A stretch of DNA of 6,309 bases. It comes from an uncultured Clostridia bacterium (lineage in GTDB: Bacteria > Bacillota > Clostridia > Christensenellales > Borkfalkiaceae). Each line of letters starts with the position of its first letter. Within the stretch, counting starts at the first letter, position 1. A program made the position numbers and the translations under genes. The stretch is from positions 1-6,309 of the forward strand of contig CAMWWA010000078.1 of the NCBI GenBank assembly GCA_947177825.1, in the 5' to 3' direction. Of this stretch, positions 1-5,251 are shown piece after piece. Below the pieces are notes generated by a model. That model was not told the origin of the DNA, did no database searches, and saw only the letters and a program-made list of their open reading frames with translations.

Positions 1-1
1 C

Positions 2-511
2 TATAAGGACCATCCCGAGGACAGCGAGCTTATATTCTCGCTCAATCTTTCGCCCAAACAGCTGATGTATCCTCATCTCGCCGAAGAGTTCAGAAAGATT
101 TACAAGCGCTTTAAAATTCCCGCAAAGAATATCTGCATGGAAATTGTAGAGTTCGCTATGTTCGACAAGGTGCCCGAAGTATCTTCCAATATCTTAAAGC
201 TCACGCAGATGGGCTTCAAAATAGCGGTGGACGATTTCGGTCTGGAAATGTCGTCGTTGAAAACTCTGGACGACTTGCAGTTTGACTGGGTTAAGCTTGA
301 CAGGAAGTTTATCGAGCAGGCGCAGGACGATTTCCTTATCGGAGGTCTTGTCGAAACGCTTGTCGGTTTTGCGGAACAGAAAAAATTCGCAATCGTTGCC
401 GAGGGTGTGGAGGACGAGGTCATTCTGGACTATATAAAGGGACTGAAAATCGGCTACGGTCAGGGCTATCACTACGGTAAGCCTCAGCCTCCCGAGGAAT
501 ACAATTTGTAA
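2..511 (+). CDS. EAL-domain c-di-GMP phosphodiesterase, 3' part (5' end outside window)
   Basis: This is the C-terminal 169 residues of an EAL domain, which hydrolyses cyclic di-GMP to pGpG. The frame is open from base 2 and ends in TAA at 509-511. The EAL motif itself and any GGDEF or sensor domain lie upstream of the window. Recognisable conserved positions follow in the family order: SLNLSP (metal-binding Asn, 44-46), MEIVE (Glu, 140-142 onward), VDDFG (Asp-Asp, 230-235), VKLDRKFI (Lys), IVAEGVE (Glu) and GQGYHYGKP (Gln). So the retained catalytic residues look intact. The loop-6 stretch after DDFG reads LEMSSL where active enzymes usually have TGYSSL or similar, so activity or regulation may be altered. 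No convincing terminator follows. The next operon is led by a c-di-GMP riboswitch, so enzyme and sensor of the same messenger are adjacent. The family assignment is firm; in vivo activity is inferred. Confidence 0.93.
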   Translation, partial: YKDHPEDSELIFSLNLSPKQLMYPHLAEEFRKIYKRFKIPAKNICMEIVEFAMFDKVPEVSSNILKLTQMGFKIAVDDFGLEMSSLKTLDDLQFDWVKLDRKFIEQAQDDFLIGGLVETLVGFAEQKKFAIVAEGVEDEVILDYIKGLKIGYGQGYHYGKPQPPEEYNL

Positions 512-627
512 AATAATGCCAATTAGCCGCGTTTTTTAAGGTCGGCGTTTGGTGCAATTAGTTAAAATTTACCTGATTTTGACAAGTTGTAACAAAATTT
601 TAAATAAATTTTTAAAAAATTTCACAA
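512..627. other. AT-rich intergenic spacer upstream of the riboswitch promoter
   Basis: No gene is seen here. There is a weak interrupted inverted repeat (CCAA..GCCG / CGGC..TTGG, about 519-556) without a U-tract. Further on are A/T tracts (about 592-623) directly upstream of the promoter that could act as an UP element. A TTGACA at 579-584 has only a poor -10 (TAAATA at 601-606, 16-bp spacing), so it is at best a secondary promoter. No good terminator for the EAL gene was found. Confidence 0.5.
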
Positions 628-667
628 TTGCTATTGACTTTTTATACAATAAGTAATAGAATACATA
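628..667 (+). promoter_or_regulatory. Sigma-A-type promoter of the riboswitch/TasA-like operon
   Basis: The -35 is TTGACT (634-639) and the -10 is TAGAAT (657-662), separated by exactly 17 bp, with A/T tracts upstream. Transcription should start near 669, just before the riboswitch. The element TTGCTATTGA (628-637) and the ACATA after the -10 (663-667) recur with identical spacing at the promoter of the signal peptidase gene (2701-2740). Confidence 0.8.
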
Positions 668-675
668 TTGTAAAG

Positions 676-766
676 ATTGTTAAAAGCAAACTGTCCGAAA
701 GGTCAGGACGCAAAGCTTAAGAACCTAACGACCGGTGGAAAAATCGGTTTATGGTCGTCAGTTGCC
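676..766 (+). promoter_or_regulatory. Cyclic di-GMP-I (GEMM-I) riboswitch aptamer
   Basis: The RNA contains the conserved core of the class I c-di-GMP riboswitch: GCAAAC (686-691), a hairpin capped by a GAAA tetraloop (691-706, CTGTCC/GGTCAG with one T-T mismatch), and GGACGCAAAGC (706-716). A second arm follows (724-754) with CCTAA and TATGG, matching the classic 11-nt GAAA-tetraloop receptor, around an ACCG/CGGT stem (731-734/745-748). By alignment to the Vibrio Vc2 aptamer from memory, ligand-contacting G20, A47 and C92 correspond to G686, A713 and C765. All three are the c-di-GMP-type bases, so c-di-GMP rather than cGAMP is the expected ligand. The closing P1 helix looks weak. The aptamer sits between a promoter and an intrinsic terminator ahead of the TasA-like operon, so it should control transcription read-through. 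Confidence 0.9.
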
Positions 767-811
767 AAAGCTATTCCCTCGGACGTATAGGGCATAAGTT
801 TTGGCTTTTTT
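764..811 (+). terminator. Intrinsic terminator, riboswitch expression platform
   Basis: A 9-bp stem (764-772 with 797-805, one G-U pair) carries a short inner stem (CCCT 776-779 / AGGG 789-792) and is followed by six Ts (806-811). The 5' arm includes C765, the predicted ligand-contacting base of the aptamer. Terminator and ligand-bound aptamer should therefore exclude each other, which suggests an ON switch. Confidence 0.82.
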
Positions 812-851
812 AGTTTGTATATAAGAATTTGCGTTTGCTTTGAGTGATTTT

Positions 852-857
852 GAGGGG
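852..857 (+). promoter_or_regulatory. Ribosome binding site that decides the GTG start at 865
   Basis: GAGGGG lies 7 nt before the GTG at 865. The in-frame GTG at 844 and TTG at 850 have no Shine-Dalgarno sequence before them, so 865 is preferred as the start. Confidence 0.7.
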
Positions 858-864
858 AAAAAGC

Positions 865-1656
865 GTGAGGTGGACGAAACGACTAAAGTGGATACGCATA
901 TCTAAAATCGTAATTCCCATTGCGCTTGCAATCTCGCTGGTGTTCGCGGGCTTTACGGTTTATGCGCACAAAGCTGAGTATTTTGTATTAAGAATAGCGA
1001 ACGACGACGGTGTAAATCTTGCTTTGACAATGAACAGGGATTTGTCGGGGCAGACTTCGCGGTTAAGAGTGCCCGTTAACGGCGGATACGAAGACGCAAC
1101 GTGGATTCCTGACCCGGACTCAGTATATATTCCTAACAGGTATAATAGAAATTTACCTAACGACATAGCTAAGTACGACGGCGAGCACAGCATATACGAG
1201 ACGAGAGGACGCTATTCGTTCTATTCGTTCAGTTTCTGGCTGGTAAACAATTCTTCGCGTGCGGTAGACGTGGATATGCGCGTCAATATCGATTCCGTGG
1301 TTATAAAGGACAAAGAGTCCGATATCCATATCGACGACGCCGTCCGCTTTATGCTGATAGAGCACGAGCCTCTTCTTTCGGATAATACTTACGTAATTTA
1401 CAAGAAAGCCGAGAAGAACGAGGAAAACGAAAGATATTTAAATAGTAATATCGAGTACGGAACGCACAATACGGTATCGTTTGCAAGCGATATTTGTGTG
1501 GTCAACCGTGAAGGCGACCTCGGTTACAGAAACCTGGCGGCAGGCGATACGATTCGCTTCACCGTGGTTATGTGGCTGGAAGGTTGGGACCCCGAGTGTA
1601 TCGACCAGATTATAGGCGAAAGCCTTAAAATGAGCATCGATTTCACCGGTCATTGA
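865..1656 (+). CDS. TasA/camelysin-like membrane-anchored or secreted protein, first gene of the riboswitch operon
   Basis: The protein has 263 residues from the GTG start at 865. A basic N-terminus (RWTKRLKWIRISK) precedes one hydrophobic segment (about 15-34, ending FTVYA), which could be a SipW-type signal peptide or a retained anchor. The extracytoplasmic part contains YSFSFWLVNNSSRAVDVDM (about 119-137), a beta-rich stretch typical of this fold. Near the C-terminus is FTVVMWLEGWDPEC (about 232-245), then a segment ending KMSIDF. That end pattern matches the C-terminus of the next gene product (IMVYFDG ... VKLDFQF), which suggests the two are paralogues. Two cysteines (about 211 and 245) might form a disulfide. 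It is first behind the c-di-GMP riboswitch and 65 bp before the second TasA-like gene. By position it could play a TapA-like anchor or minor fibre role, but no TapA homology was recognised. The role is inferred; secretion and co-regulation are well supported. Confidence 0.72.
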   Translation: MRWTKRLKWIRISKIVIPIALAISLVFAGFTVYAHKAEYFVLRIANDDGVNLALTMNRDLSGQTSRLRVPVNGGYEDATWIPDPDSVYIPNRYNRNLPNDIAKYDGEHSIYETRGRYSFYSFSFWLVNNSSRAVDVDMRVNIDSVVIKDKESDIHIDDAVRFMLIEHEPLLSDNTYVIYKKAEKNEENERYLNSNIEYGTHNTVSFASDICVVNREGDLGYRNLAAGDTIRFTVVMWLEGWDPECIDQIIGESLKMSIDFTGH

Positions 1657-1676
1657 TAACTTAGGCTTTTATTAAA

Positions 1677-1689
1677 CGGGCACAGCCCG
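1677..1689 (+). repeat. Intercistronic GC hairpin between the two TasA-like genes
   Basis: CGGGC and GCCCG pair across an ACA loop. An A-tract, not a T-tract, follows on this strand, so it is not a terminator. It lies 16 nt before the ribosome binding site AAGGAG (1706-1711) of the next gene. It may be an RNA stability or processing element that favours the downstream cistron. Confidence 0.5.
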
Positions 1690-1721
1690 CAAAAAACGAT
1701 ATAATAAGGAGATAAAGGAAA

Positions 1722-2609
1722 ATGAAAGCAACAAAGAAAATTGTAGGCGCTGCATGTGCGCTGGTCGCGGCTGTTGCCCTGTCCGCAGGTTCAACGTTCG
1801 CATGGTTTACGTCTAACGGCACCGTTGACGCAAAGGGTTTGGAGGTTGCAGTCAGCACGAACAATGCCTACCTGGTTATTGCAGATACGGCTGCTAACCT
1901 GTCTGAAGGTTGGAAGGAAATTAGCTTGGCGAAGGTTGGTAAGGTTGCCGATACGAGCGAAGATGCGGAGGAAGGCGCATTGATTCCTGTAAAGCTGTTA
2001 CCTTCTTCTTATAAAACCGTAGCTGCGGACAAAACGTTATCCGACGATACTACTAATGACCCCGAAGATTCCAAGTGCATAACAGACAAAGCTAACTGGT
2101 ACACTGCTCAGGGTACGACGTCAACTGACGGTACTATTGATATGGATACTAAAACAACGCTTTCCACTTTCACCGGTTACGTTATTGAAACTAACATGTA
2201 CGTTTCGGTTGCAGGTACCGTTGCCGTAAAAAACGTTAATATGACTATTTCGGATGAAACCTGGTCTAAGGTTAATGCCGAGGCTACCAATAACGACCCT
2301 ATATCCGTAATCATTCTGTATCGTACGCTTGACTGGAATTCCGATAAGAGCGGTGCTAAGGATACTTCTACTGAATGGAACAGAAAAGAGCTTAATGCAG
2401 GCAATAATCACGTGTTTGGAGAGTCTGCTGAAAGTAATTTCTTAAAGGTTAACGACGGTGATCTTGACGCAACGAAGTATATCGAAATTCACATTATGGT
2501 TTACTTCGACGGTCATCACAAAGACGTTAACACCATGAACCAGATTAACTTGACCGGTGTTAAGCTTGACTTCCAGTTCACCGATCCTTCTACTTCGAGT
2601 GGCTCCTAA
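1722..2609 (+). CDS. TasA/camelysin-like secreted matrix protein with SipW-type signal peptide
   Basis: The protein has 295 residues. It begins with a SipW-dependent signal peptide: n-region MKATKK, a hydrophobic Ala/Val-rich core (about 7-22), and the end GSTFAWFTSNG. Cleavage after Ala27 would match the position in Bacillus TasA (recalled). The mature part is Thr/Asn/Asp-rich and beta-predicted, with YVIETNMYVSVAGTVAVKNV (about 153-172). It has a C-terminal strand pair, IHIMVYFDG (256-264) and VKLDFQF (280-286). There is no LPXTG sorting signal, lipobox or transmembrane anchor after the signal, so it is probably released or assembled into fibres. Start ATG 1722 has AAGGAG at 1706-1711. A strong terminator follows, closing the riboswitch-controlled unit. 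The signal peptidase that should process it is the next gene. Fibre formation is inferred from the family; a protease (camelysin-like) role is an alternative. Confidence 0.83.
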   Translation: MKATKKIVGAACALVAAVALSAGSTFAWFTSNGTVDAKGLEVAVSTNNAYLVIADTAANLSEGWKEISLAKVGKVADTSEDAEEGALIPVKLLPSSYKTVAADKTLSDDTTNDPEDSKCITDKANWYTAQGTTSTDGTIDMDTKTTLSTFTGYVIETNMYVSVAGTVAVKNVNMTISDETWSKVNAEATNNDPISVIILYRTLDWNSDKSGAKDTSTEWNRKELNAGNNHVFGESAESNFLKVNDGDLDATKYIEIHIMVYFDGHHKDVNTMNQINLTGVKLDFQFTDPSTSSGS

Positions 2610-2643
2610 TTAGGTACTTGATAGTAATACTTAGCAAATAATT

Positions 2644-2675
2644 TACCGACGGGAATTTCCCGTCGGTATTTTTTT
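2644..2675 (+). terminator. Strong intrinsic terminator after the TasA-like operon
   Basis: A perfect 10-bp stem (TACCGACGGG 2644-2653 / CCCGTCGGTA 2659-2668) closes an AATTT loop and is followed by seven Ts (2669-2675). It separates the riboswitch operon from the signal peptidase gene. Confidence 0.93.
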
Positions 2676-2700
2676 GCTTAAATTTAAAAAAAATTTACCG

Positions 2701-2740
2701 TTGCTATTGATTTACTGTGAATTATGTGGTAAAATACATA
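2701..2740 (+). promoter_or_regulatory. Sigma-A-type promoter of the signal peptidase unit
   Basis: The -35 is TTGATT (2707-2712) and the -10 is TAAAAT (2730-2735), with 17-bp spacing. It sits inside the same arrangement seen at 628-667: an A/T tract, TTGCTATTGA, and ACATA after the -10. Transcription should start near 2742. No aptamer fits in the roughly 50-nt leader. A TATAAT at 2744-2749 lacks a good -35. Confidence 0.75.
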
Positions 2741-2780
2741 AGGTATAATATATTGTGGACTCAAAATAGGTATTATACGC

Positions 2781-2786
2781 AGGAAG
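2781..2786 (+). promoter_or_regulatory. Ribosome binding site that decides the ATG start at 2792
   Basis: AGGAAG lies 5 nt before ATG 2792. The in-frame ATG at 2717 would lie upstream of the predicted transcription start and has no Shine-Dalgarno sequence, so 2792 is chosen. Confidence 0.75.
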
Positions 2787-2791
2787 AAGAA

Positions 2792-3601
2792 ATGTTACCT
2801 AAAATAAATATGTCACCTAAAACAAAAAAGATTTTAAATATAGTGGTGGACGTCGTCGTGGCGGTAGTGCTTGTTTTTGCACTGTTTCTGGCGGTGTGCA
2901 CTATAAGCTCGAAGGCTAAGGGCTATGACCAGTATACCGAAATTTTCGGTAAAGCCTACCTTGCCGTTCGTACCGATTCAATGAAGGGCGATAAAAAGGA
3001 TAATTTTAACCCGGGCGATTTGATTGCTATCAAGCTTGTATCGAAAGATGAGGCGAAAAATTTAAAAGAAGAACAGGTTATCACTTTCAGAACCACGGAG
3101 TTAGTCAACGGTAAGTGGACCTTAAACAGCCACCGTATTCAGGAAGTTGTAAAAAATGACGACGGCAGTGTTAGGTACTACCTCACTCACGGTGACCACA
3201 ACCCTTCAAGCGCTACTGAAAGAGTTCTTCCTTCCGAGGTCGTAGGCGTATATCAGGGCAAAGCGGGTGGAATAGGTAAACTGTTCCTGTTTATGAATTC
3301 TTCCGCAGGCTTCTTCGTTTGCATAGTTTTGCCTTCGCTTATCGTCGTTGCGTACTTTGCAGTCAACCTTATTTTGGTAATCAAAAAGGAAAAGAAGGTG
3401 CAGACGGCGGAAGCCGAGCAATCCCAGCTTGAAGAAAGAGAGAGGATAAGGCAGGAACTTCTTGCCGAAATGCAGGGGCAGAATACGGAGCCTGTAGCTG
3501 CACAAAGCGATAAGGAAGAACCCGTTGCCGAGGATAAGGCGGCTACGGAGGAAAAGACGGAAGATAAACCCGCCGAACAAAATGAAGAGGATAAAAAGTA
3601 A
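2792..3601 (+). CDS. sipW: SipW-type signal peptidase I (S26B, Ser-His-Asp) with long acidic/basic cytoplasmic tail
   Basis: This is an ER-type signal peptidase I of 269 residues that removes signal peptides from TasA-like proteins at the outer face of the membrane. A first membrane segment (about 14-36) is followed by the catalytic domain. It has RTDSMKG with nucleophile Ser63, LNSHRIQEV with His114 in place of the Lys of ordinary bacterial enzymes, and THGDHNP with Asp135. A second membrane segment (about 172-197) leads to a cytoplasmic tail (about 198-269) rich in Glu, Lys, Gln and Ala. The first part of the tail (about 203-233) is probably a coiled coil. Bacillus SipW is shorter (about 190 residues, recalled), so the tail is unusual. 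The gene has its own promoter after the TasA-like operon's terminator. The next gene starts 47 bp downstream with no promoter or terminator between. Its likely substrates are the two preceding gene products. Confidence 0.92.
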   Translation: MLPKINMSPKTKKILNIVVDVVVAVVLVFALFLAVCTISSKAKGYDQYTEIFGKAYLAVRTDSMKGDKKDNFNPGDLIAIKLVSKDEAKNLKEEQVITFRTTELVNGKWTLNSHRIQEVVKNDDGSVRYYLTHGDHNPSSATERVLPSEVVGVYQGKAGGIGKLFLFMNSSAGFFVCIVLPSLIVVAYFAVNLILVIKKEKKVQTAEAEQSQLEERERIRQELLAEMQGQNTEPVAAQSDKEEPVAEDKAATEEKTEDKPAEQNEEDKK

Positions 3602-3605
3602 TTAA

Positions 3606-3627
3606 AGTTTCGCAAATTTGCTAAACT
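3606..3627 (+). repeat. Imperfect inverted repeat between sipW and the AAA+ gene
   Basis: AGTTT (3606-3610) and AAACT (3623-3627) flank the palindrome GCAAATTTGC (3612-3621). There is no U-tract after it, so it is not a terminator. It could be a weak RNA hairpin or a protein-binding palindrome. Confidence 0.35.
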
Positions 3628-3648
3628 AATTAATGAGGGTGGAAATAA

Positions 3649-5190
3649 ATGGCAGCGTTTGCTGAATACTACGTCAATTTTTTATGGGCGTGGTTAAAAA
3701 ACTTATGGTATTTCATAAAAACGTTCTTCTATTTATTCTATAAATTATTTATAGGAGACGCTATTTCATATTGCCAGAATCTCGGACAGCACGCCAACAC
3801 GTTTGACGTGTGGGGCTGGATATGCCTTATTATCGTCTCTTTGGCTAATATTGCATTTCTGTTTTTCGTTTGTTACAGGTTGTTCCAGCTCGTGCGCAGA
3901 TATATTTTCTTCCGCGCGAAGGAAGTCGATAAAGACAGGTTGATGGAAGAGGTTGCGCGCCTTAAGGAGCAGGCGGACGCGCTCGTTAAGGAAAAGAGCA
4001 AGATTTTTGCGCTTAAACTGGGTATGAACGGTTACGAGGCGGCAGGTTCCGGCTCAGATACCGGCGAGGTTGCTCTCGGTGACGAGGAGCAGCAGGAGAA
4101 CAACAACCGCTTTACAAAGCTTATCAATCTTGACGAGAAGTATGAGCGTAATCCCAACGTTGTATATATGACCGACGACGATATGCTTACTTTGCCGCAG
4201 ATAGTTACCAGATTTGTAAACTTCGCGGCTTCACAGCTTAAGCTTTACTACACCGAGGAAACCATACGTATATTCCTTTCGGGTATGGCAACCTCTAAGG
4301 TAATTATACTTGAAGGTATTTCCGGTACAGGTAAAACTTCGCTGCCCTATGCAATGGGTAAGTTCTTCAATAACGGAACTTCCATAATTTCCGTTCAGCC
4401 TTCCTGGCGTGACAGAGCCGACCTTATCGGTTACTTTAACGAATTCACCAAGAAGTTCAACGAAACCGATTTCCTTGCTTCGCTGTATGAAGTGTCGCTT
4501 CGCGAAGACCCTAACTTTATGGTCCTCGACGAAATGAACCTAGCGCGTATAGAATATTACTTTGCGGACTTCCTGTCCATAATGGAAATGCCCGACGTGG
4601 CGGAGTGGAATATCGACCTTATCGCTTCGCCCCGCGAGGACGACCCCAAAAACGTCGTTTACGGCAAATTCCTTGTGCCTCAGAACATATGGTTTATCGG
4701 AACGGCGAACAACGACGATTCGACGTTTACCATTACCGATAAGGTTTACGACCGTGCCGTTACGCTTGAACTTAATAACAAGGCGGACTATTTTGACGCG
4801 CCTTTGACTGAAAGCTATAACTGTTCGTACAGCTATCTCGACAGCCTGTTCGAGCGTGCGCATAACGAATTCAAAATTTCAGAAGAGACGTTCGCGCTTA
4901 TTAAAGAGTTTGACGCGCACATTCGCGAAAACTTTAAAATCAGCTTCGGTAACCGTATTATGAAACAGCTTAAGCTGTTCGTTCCTATCTACATGGCGTG
5001 CGGCGGAAGCGAGCTCGGCGGCGTGGATTTCATTATAACGTCCAAAATTCTGCGTAAGTTCAATGCGCTCAACCTGCCTTTCCTGCATAAGGAGCTTAAC
5101 GCGCTTATCGATTTCTTTAACGATAAGTTCGGCACGGGTTCTATGCCGTACTGCATTGATTACGTAAAGGAATTGTTAAAGATGTCATAA
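3649..5190 (+). CDS. Membrane-anchored McrB-like AAA+ ATPase
   Basis: The protein has 513 residues; ATG 3649 follows a GAGGGTGG ribosome binding site (3635-3642). Two hydrophobic segments (about 11-36 and 55-78) lead into a charged coiled coil (about 91-118) and an acidic linker (about 131-155). The AAA+ domain fills the rest. Walker A is GISGTGKTS (223-231, Lys229). Walker B is FMVLDEMNLARIEYYF (290-305, Asp294-Glu295), a close match to the McrB-family LDEMNLA..E.YF pattern. Sensor 1 is GTANNDDST (351-359), where McrB has MNTADRS, and DRA at 368-370 offers an arginine finger (Arg369). McrB itself is a GTPase that drives the McrC nuclease; here the nucleotide is unknown and no DNA-binding N-domain is present. 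It is 47 bp downstream of sipW and 61 bp upstream of a DUF2357-like gene, which is the McrC-like partner expected for this ATPase. The AAA+ assignment is firm; defence versus envelope role is open. Confidence 0.88.
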   Translation: MAAFAEYYVNFLWAWLKNLWYFIKTFFYLFYKLFIGDAISYCQNLGQHANTFDVWGWICLIIVSLANIAFLFFVCYRLFQLVRRYIFFRAKEVDKDRLMEEVARLKEQADALVKEKSKIFALKLGMNGYEAAGSGSDTGEVALGDEEQQENNNRFTKLINLDEKYERNPNVVYMTDDDMLTLPQIVTRFVNFAASQLKLYYTEETIRIFLSGMATSKVIILEGISGTGKTSLPYAMGKFFNNGTSIISVQPSWRDRADLIGYFNEFTKKFNETDFLASLYEVSLREDPNFMVLDEMNLARIEYYFADFLSIMEMPDVAEWNIDLIASPREDDPKNVVYGKFLVPQNIWFIGTANNDDSTFTITDKVYDRAVTLELNNKADYFDAPLTESYNCSYSYLDSLFERAHNEFKISEETFALIKEFDAHIRENFKISFGNRIMKQLKLFVPIYMACGGSELGGVDFIITSKILRKFNALNLPFLHKELNALIDFFNDKFGTGSMPYCIDYVKELLKMS

Positions 5191-5210
5191 TCGGCATTTT
5201 ATGTCTGAAA

Positions 5211-5241
5211 AGCCTGACCCGACGGGTTAGGCTATATTTTT
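5211..5241 (+). terminator. Intercistronic terminator-like hairpin between the AAA+ and DUF2357-like genes
   Basis: A 10-bp stem (AGCCTGACCC 5211-5220 / GGGTTAGGCT 5224-5233, one G-T pair) with a GAC loop is followed by ATATTTTT (5234-5241). The U-tract is interrupted, so termination may be partial. The next gene's ribosome binding site AAGGTG (5242-5247) starts immediately after it. It probably lowers expression of the second gene relative to the ATPase, or separates the two units. Confidence 0.72.
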
Positions 5242-5251
5242 AAGGTGTGAT

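Noticed and set aside
579..606. Second promoter candidate TTGACA / TAAATA upstream of the riboswitch
   Set aside because: The -35 is perfect, but the -10 is poor and the spacing is 16 bp. The promoter at 634-662 fits far better and sits right before the aptamer.
844..864. Upstream in-frame starts GTG 844 and TTG 850 for the first TasA-like gene
   Set aside because: Neither has a Shine-Dalgarno sequence, whereas GTG 865 has GAGGGG at 7-nt spacing.
1213..1231. Short tandem repeat CTATTCGTT x2
   Set aside because: It encodes an ordinary YSFYSF aromatic stretch within a beta-rich region and is too short to be a meaningful repeat.
1700..1705. TATAAT before the second TasA-like gene
   Set aside because: No -35 element lies at 16-18 bp upstream; that position is inside the GC hairpin. 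It is probably chance within an A/T-rich leader.
1756..1983. 75-codon + strand frame inside the TasA-like gene
   Set aside because: It overlaps the signal peptide and early mature region of a clear secreted protein and shows Arg/Leu-rich out-of-frame composition.
2717..2791. Longer SipW N-terminus from ATG 2717
   Set aside because: That start falls inside the promoter, upstream of the predicted transcription start, and lacks a ribosome binding site.
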